Part shown: piece after piece, positions 49,333 to 56,553 of the stretch
How positions within the stretch are numbered: the stretch's first letter is position 1
Layout: each line of letters opens with the position of its first letter
IMG/VR virus record: IMGVR_UViG_3300013100_000001
Coordinates: 1 to 56,553 of that record
DNA length: 56,553 nt
Reading direction: 5' to 3' (one strand)
DNA from: a virus
Translations under genes and position numbers: made by a program
The notes under the pieces: model-generated
The model's database searches: none
What the model saw: only the letters and a program-made list of their open reading frames with translations
Told to the model about the DNA's origin: nothing

Positions 49333-50262
49333 GTGCGGCTTTACTATCATCCGGACAGCGATTCGCTCTTTTGGGACGCGAGCGCTGGCGATCCTTTCTG
49401 CGAGGACGTGACGGACAACCCGCAATTCAGGCGTAGAGCACGCGCCCGCGGGATCGAAGAGCCGAAAGGCATCGTCGAGATCGTCACCGATCCTCACGCC
49501 GCGGCGGCCGCGCTGACGGTGCGCGGTTGCGGGACTATCTGGAAAGACGATCCCCCATCGGGCGGCATGGCCGGCGCGATCCAGAAGAGTTACAAGGCGT
49601 GGGAGCGCAAGCCGAGCGACTTCTATCCGACGCCTTATGACGGCACTGAGTCGATCATGCCGCTCATCAACAATCTCATGAAGCCTGGCGCTAAGATATG
49701 GGAACCGTGCGCGGGCGATTTGGATATGACGCGAGTGCTGGAATGGCACGGATACGAAGTTACTTCCACGGAGCTTCGGGACACCGGCCAAGGGATCACC
49801 GGCTTCGACTTCCTTCGCGACGATCCGACGGAGAAATGGGGATGGATTCCCGATCCGGATATGATCGTCATGAATCCACCTTTCAGCCTTGCGGCCGAAT
49901 TCATCTTGAAGGCGCTCAGCTACACGCCGAATGTCGCCTGCCTTGTGAAGATCGACTATTGGAACGCGATCAGCCGGCTCCCGCTTTGGGAGAAGCACAT
50001 TCCGGCGTTCTTCCTGCCGCTGACGTTCCGCCTTGCCTTCCTCAAGGAAGAGCGCGGAAATTCGCCTTTGATGAATTGCGCTTGGGTTGTCTGGACCGCC
50101 GATGAATTTCGCGATCTCGGCACGGACATTTGCGTGACTGAGCCGTTGCGAAAGCGCGTCTATCCGGGTTATCAGGGCAATGGCATTCGCAAGAGCTTCG
50201 CCAAGCTCGGGCAGGCCGTGGACGAATTGACGGAGGCAATGTGCGCTCGCTCAAAATCCTAG
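49333..50262 (+). CDS. DNA adenine/cytosine-N4 methyltransferase-like protein
   Basis: The 309-aa product starts at GTG 49333 (GGGAG upstream). After about 80 unrelated N-terminal residues comes a Rossmann methyltransferase: WEPCAGDLDM near residue 122 binds AdoMet and NPPF near 179 is the catalytic motif IV of amino-methyltransferases. It might protect phage DNA from restriction. The target sequence is unknown. Confidence 0.8.
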   Translation: MRLYYHPDSDSLFWDASAGDPFCEDVTDNPQFRRRARARGIEEPKGIVEIVTDPHAAAAALTVRGCGTIWKDDPPSGGMAGAIQKSYKAWERKPSDFYPTPYDGTESIMPLINNLMKPGAKIWEPCAGDLDMTRVLEWHGYEVTSTELRDTGQGITGFDFLRDDPTEKWGWIPDPDMIVMNPPFSLAAEFILKALSYTPNVACLVKIDYWNAISRLPLWEKHIPAFFLPLTFRLAFLKEERGNSPLMNCAWVVWTADEFRDLGTDICVTEPLRKRVYPGYQGNGIRKSFAKLGQAVDELTEAMCARSKS

Positions 50263-50957
50263 TCGGCTTCGAATCCAGCGGTGTTGTCCGAACGGCTCTT
50301 CGCCGGCTAGGCCATGACGCGATCTCGTGCGACTTTCTGCCGAGTGAGCTTCCCGGCCCGCATATTCAGGATGACGTTTACAACCACGTCCGCGGCGATT
50401 GGGATATGGGCATTTTCTTCCCGACTTGCACGTTCATGTGCAATTCGTCTCAGAAGCATCTCTACATCGGCAAAAAGAAGAATGAGGCCGGCGACAACTT
50501 CTGCCCCGAGCGGTGGGAGAAGATGGAGAAGAGTGCCAAGGAATTCCGGTTTCTGGACGAAGAGCTTGACTATCCGCGGGCCATCGAAAACCCGATCATG
50601 CACGGACACGCCAAGAGCATCATCGGCCGCGCTCAGGATCAAGTCATTCACCCCTACAATTTCGGCCATCGGCAGACAAAATCGACTTGCCTTTGGCTGA
50701 CGGACCTTGAGCCGCTTCAACATACGACTCCTTGGCTGAAGCCGCCAACCGATTCCGAAGAAAAGAAGAAATGGGAGGCCATCTGGCGAGCGTCGGAAGG
50801 CGAGGATCGCTGGCGTGATCGAAGCCGCACCTTCGAAGGCATCGCCGACGCCATGGCGATGCAATGGGCCGGTTGGGCAACAGGCGTTAAAGCCGCGATG
50901 ATCCGCGCCGATCAAGCCTTGCTGGAAGTAACTTCCGCATACCGGATGGCAGCATGA
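50241..50957 (+). CDS. Cytosine-methyltransferase-like fold protein
   Basis: The 238-aa product starts at GTG 50241 after GGAGG. The text LVGFESSGVVRTALRRLGHDA with a following CDFLPSE is the AdoMet-binding start of DNA cytosine methyltransferase-like proteins common in phages. The motif IV equivalent reads FPTCTFMCNSS, so the Cys is kept but the usual preceding Pro is Thr. Whether it methylates is open. A palindrome copy at 50925 writes EVTS. Confidence 0.75.
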   Translation: MRSLKILVGFESSGVVRTALRRLGHDAISCDFLPSELPGPHIQDDVYNHVRGDWDMGIFFPTCTFMCNSSQKHLYIGKKKNEAGDNFCPERWEKMEKSAKEFRFLDEELDYPRAIENPIMHGHAKSIIGRAQDQVIHPYNFGHRQTKSTCLWLTDLEPLQHTTPWLKPPTDSEEKKKWEAIWRASEGEDRWRDRSRTFEGIADAMAMQWAGWATGVKAAMIRADQALLEVTSAYRMAA

Positions 50958-51280
50958 GCGCTCGCACGCCGGAAGGCAAACTGAAGGAAAAAGCCCGCAA
51001 GCTCGCCCGCGACAAGCTGAAGCTCTTTTGGGCCAATGTCGAGGGCAAGGGCTTCAATGGATTCCCGGATACGGCCGTTGGCAAATATCCGGCCGGCTCA
51101 GGCATCATCATTCTGGAAGCCAAGCGGCCCGATAAGGTTTGTTCACAAGCCGATTTCGAGCAGAAATATCCGCAGCAATGGAAGCGGATAAAAGAGATCA
51201 GGGCGGCAGGCGGCGAGGCGGATTGGTATAATAGCCTTGAGCGCTTCTGCGAATTGATCGGTTACGATCCGGACCTATGA
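50954..51280 (+). CDS. VRR-NUC nuclease
   Basis: The 108-aa product has GFPDTAVGKY then GIIILEAKRPDK, the PD...ExK active site of VRR-NUC enzymes. Stand-alone phage VRR-NUC proteins are compact and cut structured DNA such as branched or Holliday-like forms. ATGA overlaps at both ends couple it with neighbours. It ends in DPDL. Confidence 0.9.
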   Translation: MSARTPEGKLKEKARKLARDKLKLFWANVEGKGFNGFPDTAVGKYPAGSGIIILEAKRPDKVCSQADFEQKYPQQWKRIKEIRAAGGEADWYNSLERFCELIGYDPDL

Positions 51281-52932
51281 CGAAGCCGCTCAACCATTAC
51301 GCCGGATTTGATATCGTTCCGACGCCGCGGCGTCGAGCGGATATGCACGCCTTCCAGCGCAAGGCGAAATGGTTCTTATACGACAACCCTATGTCGTTTC
51401 TCTTCATTGATCTCGGCATGGGGAAGACGATCATCTGTCTTTCCCTTCTGCGCGATCTCATGGATTTGGGATGGACCGGCAAGGCGCTCGTGATTGCTCC
51501 GCTCCGCGTCGCCAAGGCCACATGGCCCGATGAAATCGAAGAGTGGGAGCATCTTCACGACATTCCGAACACCCTGATCCGGGCGGAGGATGACGACGAC
51601 GATATCAAGGCGGCTTTCGCCGCGGTCTATAAGCCTCGCTACCAACGTGAGCGTGAGCTAGGCGAATCCCCGGCCGACGCCAGCAAGTTTGCCCGCGGAC
51701 CCGCTCAGAAGGCTCGGGCCGAGGCGAAGGAAGAGAAGCGGCGTGCTCAGGCGCTCGAAGACACGCCGCTGCATATCATCAACGTGGAGCGGATCGAATG
51801 GCTCGTTGAATTCTGGAAAGAGCGCTGGAAGACGCACCGCCAGAAATGGCCTTACGATACAATCTTCATAGACGAAGCGACGAAATTCGGCATTCACAAT
51901 ACGCTGCGGTTCCGGGCGCTGAAGAAAGTGCTCAAGCGCGTCAAGCGTATCCATCTCCTGACGGCTTCGCCCGCGTCCGAAGGGTATATGAAGCTCTTCG
52001 CGATGACGTATCTCGTGGATCAGGGCGAGCGCCTTGGCCGCAATATCACCGCCTACCGCACGCGCCACTTCACCGAAAACGAATATACCCGGAAGTGGAC
52101 GATCAAGCCGGGGCATGACAAGCGCATCGCCGAGAAGATCGCTGATATCACGATGCGGCTCGATTCCAACGACTACAGGCATGATCTCGGCGCCGCGGGC
52201 GATTGGCTACCGCTGAAGCGCGGAATCAAGCTCAGCGCCGATCTCATGGAGATTTATTGGCGCTTCGAAGAAACGATGTTCCTTCATTACGACACGGCGG
52301 AGATTGAAGCGCTCAACGGCGGAGCGCTCGTGAACAAGCTTCTGCAATTCGCAGCCGGCGCCGTCTATGACGAGTCGAAGAAGGTTGTCGCGATCCACAA
52401 CGAGAAGATTGAAGCGCTGCGCGAGTTGAAGGAAGAGCTAGGCGATCAGCCGTTGATGGTTTGCTATTGGTTCAAATCATCGCTGGATCGGCTGAAGAAG
52501 GCGTTCCCGAAGGCCGTGGTTATGGACAAGGCCGGCAAGTGCATCAAACCGTGGAATGAGGGGAAGATTGATATGCTTCTCATCAATCCCGGCTCTGCCG
52601 CTCACGGCCTCAACATGCAGAAGGGGCCGGGGCATGACGTAGCTTTCTTCGATCTCGTTTGGAGCCGAGAGCTTTACGAACAAGTCATCGGCCGCGTAGC
52701 CAGGCAAGGGCAGAAGCAGCTAGTCCGAGTGCATCATTTGCTCGTGCTAGGATCGGCCGATGAAATGGTCTATGACACACTCGTTGACAAGGGCGAGGGC
52801 CAAGAGCGCCTTTTCAACTTCATCCGGGCGATGCAAGCGCGGATCAGAAAGAGGGCAAGCAACGACAATGGACGTGCTGGATCGAATATACCGCGACCGC
52901 TTCGGGGCGGAAGTGTCCGACTTGCTGCTTGA
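51277..52932 (+). CDS. SNF2-type (SF2) helicase
   Basis: The 551-aa product shows motif I FIDLGMGKT near residue 48, Walker B FIDEAT near 200, LTASPAS (motif III) near 225 and QVIGRVARQGQ (motif VI) near 470. A Lys/Glu-rich insert lies between motifs Ia and II (about residues 105-160). The same helicase follows VRR-NUC in many phage replication cassettes and probably remodels the replication fork or protein-bound DNA. Confidence 0.9.
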   Translation: MTKPLNHYAGFDIVPTPRRRADMHAFQRKAKWFLYDNPMSFLFIDLGMGKTIICLSLLRDLMDLGWTGKALVIAPLRVAKATWPDEIEEWEHLHDIPNTLIRAEDDDDDIKAAFAAVYKPRYQRERELGESPADASKFARGPAQKARAEAKEEKRRAQALEDTPLHIINVERIEWLVEFWKERWKTHRQKWPYDTIFIDEATKFGIHNTLRFRALKKVLKRVKRIHLLTASPASEGYMKLFAMTYLVDQGERLGRNITAYRTRHFTENEYTRKWTIKPGHDKRIAEKIADITMRLDSNDYRHDLGAAGDWLPLKRGIKLSADLMEIYWRFEETMFLHYDTAEIEALNGGALVNKLLQFAAGAVYDESKKVVAIHNEKIEALRELKEELGDQPLMVCYWFKSSLDRLKKAFPKAVVMDKAGKCIKPWNEGKIDMLLINPGSAAHGLNMQKGPGHDVAFFDLVWSRELYEQVIGRVARQGQKQLVRVHHLLVLGSADEMVYDTLVDKGEGQERLFNFIRAMQARIRKRASNDNGRAGSNIPRPLRGGSVRLAA

Positions 52933-53194
52933 GAGCGGCATCCATCTCAGCATCATGCTCGCGGACAAAGCACAGGGCGGCCTTCACGTCGCCTATGGCC
53001 GCATGGGCGGATGGGAGGCGCACGATGAAGGGCCAGCCTCACGTTGTCTTGTGGCAACCGGCAAAACGCCGCAGGAAGCGATGACGAAGCTTGTGACGGA
53101 CACGCCGCGGCTCTACCATGCTCCAAACCTTAGAACGTCGCTATGGGCCTTCGGCGAGGCTTGCGAATTACTAGCAAAGGCATACCATGGGTGA
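52868..53194 (+). CDS. Unknown protein between helicase and terminase
   Basis: The 108-aa product starts at ATG 52868 within the helicase 3' end. Compact alpha/beta sequence (GIHLSIMLADKAQGG). It may assist packaging or replication; no motif. Confidence 0.65.
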   Translation: MDVLDRIYRDRFGAEVSDLLLESGIHLSIMLADKAQGGLHVAYGRMGGWEAHDEGPASRCLVATGKTPQEAMTKLVTDTPRLYHAPNLRTSLWAFGEACELLAKAYHG

Positions 53195-53843
53195 GTTGAA
53201 AAGAGGCCGGCCGCCCAAGGCCCGCGACGAAGTAACTTCCGAGCTTCTGGCGACGGGCGAGGCGACCATGGCGCAACTCGCTCAGCTATTCGAAACCGAC
53301 GCTAAGACGTTGCCCAAGCGGCTGCGCGGACTTCGCCCGAGCGGCACGCGCTACAATACGTCCACCTATAAAATCCGGGAAGCGGCGGCTCGCATCGTCA
53401 AACCCGGATATGCGATAGAATACTATCTGCGGACGATGAACCATCAGGAGCTTCCGCCTCTTCTGACGAAGGAATACTGGAACGGCCAGCGGGCGCGTCA
53501 AATCTATGAGGAAAATGCCGGCGATCTCTGGCGCACGGCGCAAGTGGTCGAGAGCTTCGCGGAGGCGTTCAAGACGTTGCGAATGTCGCTCCTGCTTACC
53601 GCGGACACGGTTGAGCGCGAGATTGAGCTTACCGAAGCCCAACGCAGGATCATCAAACGCAATATCGACGGGGCTATAGACGATCTTCGTGAGAAGATGA
53701 TAGATAGGTTCAAGGACTATGTTACATCAACCGCTCCCCTCGCACTCCCCGTCTTCGATGACGCTGACGGATTGGAATCCAGCGGAAGCGGAGATGGATC
53801 AGCTTCGGCCGAGGGTGACGAGGAAGACCCTGACGACCTATGA
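53187..53843 (+). CDS. Terminase small subunit
   Basis: The 218-aa product lies directly before the large terminase. It has an N-terminal AT-hook-like KRGRPPK (residues 5-11), a helix-turn-helix (TMAQLAQLFETDAKTLPKRL, near 28-47), a helical middle and an acidic tail ending EDPDDL. It would recognise the packaging site. GAAGTAACTTC at 53229 is encoded as EVTS near residue 15. Confidence 0.8.
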   Translation: MGELKRGRPPKARDEVTSELLATGEATMAQLAQLFETDAKTLPKRLRGLRPSGTRYNTSTYKIREAAARIVKPGYAIEYYLRTMNHQELPPLLTKEYWNGQRARQIYEENAGDLWRTAQVVESFAEAFKTLRMSLLLTADTVEREIELTEAQRRIIKRNIDGAIDDLREKMIDRFKDYVTSTAPLALPVFDDADGLESSGSGDGSASAEGDEEDPDDL

Positions 53844-55977
53844 GGACTTAGGCGATCTAATCGCCAAGGTCGCAGAAAGCATCTTCCAGCCGCCGTTGCG
53901 AATGACAGTCGCCGAGTGGGCGGAGAAATATCGCTACATCAATCAGCCGGGGGCCTATGTCGGGCCGTGGAAGAATTCGACGGTTCCTTACATGGTGGAG
54001 CCGATGGAGATTATCACCGATCACGCTTTTATCGGTGAAATCTTCGTCGGGCCGGCTCAGTGCGCCAAGACGGATGGCCTGATCGTCAATACCATCGGAT
54101 ATTCGGCGACCGTCGATCCCATGGATATGCTCGTGGTCGAGAAAACGAGCGTTACGGCCCGCGACTTTTCGATCCGCCGCGTGGACCGACTGCACCGCCA
54201 TACGAAGCAAGTCGGCGCCGCCCTTCTCAACAATCGGGATGCGGACAACCGCACGGACAAGCAGTATGCGAATGGCATGATGCTCACACTCGGGCATCCG
54301 AGCAATAACGAGCTTGCCGGCAAGCCTATCGGCCGCGTCATGCTTACCGACTATGATCGTATGCCCGATGACGTGGACGGTGAAGGCTCGCCTTACGATC
54401 TCGCGTCGCAGCGCACGAAGACGTTCGGCTCTTTTGCAATGACGCTCGCCGAAAGCTCGCCTTCGCGGGAAGTCACCGATGCAAAGAAGATCGTGCAGGG
54501 GCATGAGGCTCCACCGTGCGGCGGAATCCTCGCGCTCTATAACCGCGGGGATCGTCGTCGTTGGTATTGGCCTTGCCCGGACTGCGGAAGTTACTTCGAA
54601 GGCCGGTGGGAGCATCTGGATTGGGATACGCTCGCATCCAACATGGATTCCGCGCTCACCGTTCGGATGGCTTGCCCGCATTGCAGCTACAAGATCAAGC
54701 CCGATGAGCGGCACGAGATGCAGCAATGGGGCGTTTGGCTCAAGGAAGGCCAGTGGATCGACGACAAGGGCCGCGTGCGGGGCGAAGGGCGACGCTCTAA
54801 CATCGCGAGCTTCTGGCTCCGCGGCGTGGCCGCTGGCCTCACTACATGGTCGAAGCTAGTCAAAACCTATCTCGACGCTGAAGACGAATTTCAATCGACG
54901 GGATCGGAAGAGGCGTTGAAGAAATTCTTCAACACCGATCTCGGCGAACCTTATGTTCCGAAGCACGTCCTGACGGATACGGCTCGGACGCCTGACACAA
55001 TCATGCAGCGGGCTTACGATCTTCCCTTCGAAGAGGATGAAGAGCGCAAGGATGACGGGGTGAACCGTCTTACCCGCCATGGCCCGAACAACGATATCCC
55101 GAAGAATATCCGGCCGCTCGTGCCGGAGCACGTTCGCGCCCTTCTCGGGATCGTGGACGTGCAGCAAAATATGTTCATCGTGCAGATTGTCGGGATCGCT
55201 CCCGGCAAGCCTTACGACCTTGTGCTCGTGGATCGTTTCAGCATTCGCAAGTCGCATCGCCGGGACGACGATGGCGAGCGCGAGTGGGTCAAGCCAGGCT
55301 CTTACCTAGACGATTGGGATTTGCTGGAAGAGCAAGTTATCCGGCGCACCTATCTGCTTGCCGATGGTTCCGGCCGGAAAATGACGATCAAGCTGACGCT
55401 CTGCGACTCTGGCGGTAAGGCGGGCGTGACGACGAACGCTTACGCCTATGTCCGCAGGCTCCGGGCAATCGGCCTATCGAATCGCTTCCATCTCGTGAAG
55501 GGTGAAGGCAAGCCCGGAGCGCCGCGCACACATATCACATATCCGGACAACTCGAAACGCGGGGTGAGTGGAGCCAAGGCCGGAGCACAAGGCGATATCG
55601 CGGTGCTCATGTTGCAGTCCAATCTTCTGAAGGACACGCTCAACAACCTTCTCGACGTGGTTGTTCCGGGCGCCGGCATGATTCACTTCCCCAACTGGCT
55701 TCCGGATTGGTTCTTCGCCGAGCTAACGGCCGAGATCAGGACCGAAAAAGGCTGGATCAAGGTGCAGCCGCGCAACGAAGCGTGGGATTTGCTCTATTAC
55801 GCCATCGGCGCTTGCGTCTCTTCGCTCCTGAGCATAGAGAAAGTGGATTGGGAAAATCCGCCCTTGTGGTTGGCGCCCGTTGAGGTTAATCCTCTCGTGA
55901 TCGCGGCCGAGAAGGAAGAGGCGTTTGAGCAGCCGTCTCAAATTGACTTCTCTCAATTCGGCCGCGCCCTAGCATGA
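53758..55977 (+). CDS. Terminase large subunit (lambda gpA family)
   Basis: The 739-aa protein (start ATG 53758, alternatives 53719 or 53794) has an ATPase with Walker A-like VGPAQCAKT near residue 97 and a Walker B segment RVMLTDYDRM near 195, two Cys pairs (CPDC, CPHC, about 275-310), and a C-terminal nuclease part beginning VDVQQ near 470. It cuts and packages DNA through the portal. The gpA family usually makes cohesive ends, so the real genome ends may be near the small terminase gene. Confidence 0.95.
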   Translation: MTLTDWNPAEAEMDQLRPRVTRKTLTTYEDLGDLIAKVAESIFQPPLRMTVAEWAEKYRYINQPGAYVGPWKNSTVPYMVEPMEIITDHAFIGEIFVGPAQCAKTDGLIVNTIGYSATVDPMDMLVVEKTSVTARDFSIRRVDRLHRHTKQVGAALLNNRDADNRTDKQYANGMMLTLGHPSNNELAGKPIGRVMLTDYDRMPDDVDGEGSPYDLASQRTKTFGSFAMTLAESSPSREVTDAKKIVQGHEAPPCGGILALYNRGDRRRWYWPCPDCGSYFEGRWEHLDWDTLASNMDSALTVRMACPHCSYKIKPDERHEMQQWGVWLKEGQWIDDKGRVRGEGRRSNIASFWLRGVAAGLTTWSKLVKTYLDAEDEFQSTGSEEALKKFFNTDLGEPYVPKHVLTDTARTPDTIMQRAYDLPFEEDEERKDDGVNRLTRHGPNNDIPKNIRPLVPEHVRALLGIVDVQQNMFIVQIVGIAPGKPYDLVLVDRFSIRKSHRRDDDGEREWVKPGSYLDDWDLLEEQVIRRTYLLADGSGRKMTIKLTLCDSGGKAGVTTNAYAYVRRLRAIGLSNRFHLVKGEGKPGAPRTHITYPDNSKRGVSGAKAGAQGDIAVLMLQSNLLKDTLNNLLDVVVPGAGMIHFPNWLPDWFFAELTAEIRTEKGWIKVQPRNEAWDLLYYAIGACVSSLLSIEKVDWENPPLWLAPVEVNPLVIAAEKEEAFEQPSQIDFSQFGRALA

Positions 55978-55989
55978 GGATCAAGCGGC

Positions 55990-56199
55990 ATGGCAACTCA
56001 GGCTGAATTACTAGCAGAAGCCAAGGACGCACGGCATAAGCTGGCAACGCAAAAGCTGGCTCGCGTCTTCATGGATCAGAACGGTGAGCGTGTCGAGTTC
56101 ACGGCGACGAACATGGCGCAGCTTGATCGCTACATCGCTTCGCTCGAAGCGTCGATTACGCCAACCCTTGTCCGCCGTCCGATTGGATTTACGTTCTAA
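55990..56199 (+). CDS. gpW-like head-tail joining protein
   Basis: The 69-aa product between large terminase and portal has the gpW pattern: an Ala/Lys-rich first helix (ELLAEAKDARHKLATQKL), then VEFTATNMAQLDRYIASLE. It plugs and extends the portal so that tails can join. The stop overlaps the portal start (TAATG). Confidence 0.9.
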   Translation: MATQAELLAEAKDARHKLATQKLARVFMDQNGERVEFTATNMAQLDRYIASLEASITPTLVRRPIGFTF

Positions 56200-56553
56200 T
56201 GGCAAACGATCTAATCACCATCTCATCGCCGCCCGCTGTTGCCGGTGAGCGAGCTTTCGGCGGCGGCCTTGAGGGCGCCGAGCGCACGAGCCGGGAAACG
56301 GTATCATGGGCGCCGTCCATGCTCTCGCCGGATCAGGCCATCAACATAGTCAAGCCGGAAGCGGACGCCCGCAGCCGGGATATGGTGCTGAATGACGGCT
56401 ATTCGGCCGGTGCCGTTGCACTCCACCGGGATAGCATTGTCGGCGCTCAGTATCGCCTCAACGCCCGTCCTGATTGGCGAGTGATCGGCGCTTCGCCGGA
56501 ATGGGCCGAAGAATTCTCCATCGCCGCCGAGACGCGCTTCAACTTGGCCGCTG
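56199..56553 (+). CDS. Portal protein, N-terminal part (continues at base 1)
   Basis: ATG 56199 overlaps the gpW stop. The first 118 codons are here; the frame then continues through the 123-bp overlap into bases 124-1421. The N-terminus up to residue 30 is Ala/Gly/Ser-rich, typical for flexible portal ends, followed by SWAPSMLSPDQAI and NDGYSAGAVALHRDSIVG, the lambda-portal start. Confidence 0.9.
   Translation, partial: MANDLITISSPPAVAGERAFGGGLEGAERTSRETVSWAPSMLSPDQAINIVKPEADARSRDMVLNDGYSAGAVALHRDSIVGAQYRLNARPDWRVIGASPEWAEEFSIAAETRFNLAA
56431..56553. repeat. Terminal direct repeat, right copy
   Basis: Identical to bases 1-123; the second copy of the circle-closing overlap. See the left copy. 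Confidence 0.95.

Larger units (their letters stand above)
4409..54597. repeat. Dispersed near-palindrome GAAGTWACTTC, 23 exact copies
   Basis: Start positions of exact 11-mers with central A on the + strand: 4409, 14922, 17395, 18440, 25945, 26245, 31920, 34932, 39016, 41868, 45699, 47040, 50925, 53229. With central T: 12238, 23507, 29266, 30574, 35261, 36192, 37406, 49756, 54587. Copies with C at the centre start at 19989 and 23443. Most are flanked by G or C on both sides, giving an ideal form SGAAGTWACTTCS. At uniform base composition about 0.03 copies would be expected in 56 kb. Only two lie in the first 14 kb, the head and early tail genes. The binding protein is unknown. Confidence 0.95.

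Noticed and set aside
4409-54597. GAAGTWACTTC as a classical parS site
   Set aside because: Bacterial parS is a 16-bp TGTTTCACGTGAAACA-type palindrome usually clustered at one locus; this motif differs in sequence and is spread over 50 kb.
4409-54597. Palindrome as a conserved protein motif (EVTS)
   Set aside because: Only about half of the intragenic copies read EVTS; the rest use other frames, and eight copies lie outside genes or across stops.

Overview
The window is the complete genome of a tailed double-stranded DNA phage of siphovirus type. Bases 1-123 are repeated exactly at 56431-56553, so the molecule is circular (about 56,430 bp) or circularised by assembly, and the portal gene is cut by the arbitrary ends. 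The sequence is GC-rich. The host is most likely an alphaproteobacterium: the phage encodes a GapR (DUF2312) homologue, a family known almost only from that class and its phages, and its distal tail genes resemble those of alphaproteobacterial phages and gene transfer agents. I cannot name a genus. No tRNA gene, CRISPR array, insertion sequence or integrase is visible.

Layout. (1) 53.2-56.4 kb and 0-18.4 kb, + strand: small and large terminase, gpW-like joiner, portal, S49 protease/scaffold, decoration protein, major capsid, neck and tail-completion proteins, tail tube, tail chaperone with a -1 frameshift, tape measure, distal tail and fibre proteins. The capsid order is lambda-like. (2) 18.5-21.3 kb, +: lysis cassette (membrane proteins, GH19 endolysin, nested spanin pair). 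(3) 21.5-29.5 kb, - strand: tightly overlapped early/middle genes, including ParB-like, GapR, MazG-like, cupin-like, ThyX and DUF3310 proteins. (4) 29.8-34.9 kb, +: an island of 15 mostly very small unknown genes with ATGA/TAATG overlaps. (5) 34.9-35.7 kb: AT-richer non-coding region with iteron-like repeats, a candidate origin or control region. (6) 35.7-41.0 kb, +: more small genes plus a Toprim (Spo11/Topo VI-A-like) protein. (7) 41.0-43.7 kb, -: Cro/YdaS-like regulator followed by a primase-polymerase/SF3 helicase. (8) 43.9-53.2 kb, +: AT-hook protein, DUF2800 nuclease, DUF2815 SSB-like protein, family A DNA polymerase, two methyltransferase-like proteins, VRR-NUC nuclease and an SNF2-type helicase. 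With the primase these make a nearly self-sufficient replisome.

The most unusual feature is a network of short dispersed DNA sites. The near-palindrome GAAGTWACTTC occurs 23 times exactly, where about 0.03 would be expected by chance at uniform base composition. It lies in gaps, across stop codons, and inside genes in all three reading frames, so selection appears to act on the DNA. This resembles the 'stoperators' of mycobacteriophage L5, or sites for a ParB- or nucleoid-type protein. Two other site families, TACAGGGGT (8 copies, only 24.0-32.1 kb) and AACCGNNGCGGTT (overlapping TTGACA-like hexamers), mark the divergent early promoters, and a third, ATTCGCACC, clusters in the 35.3-35.65 kb region. 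Six proteins from different modules end in the same acidic tip, Asp-Asp-Leu/Ile.
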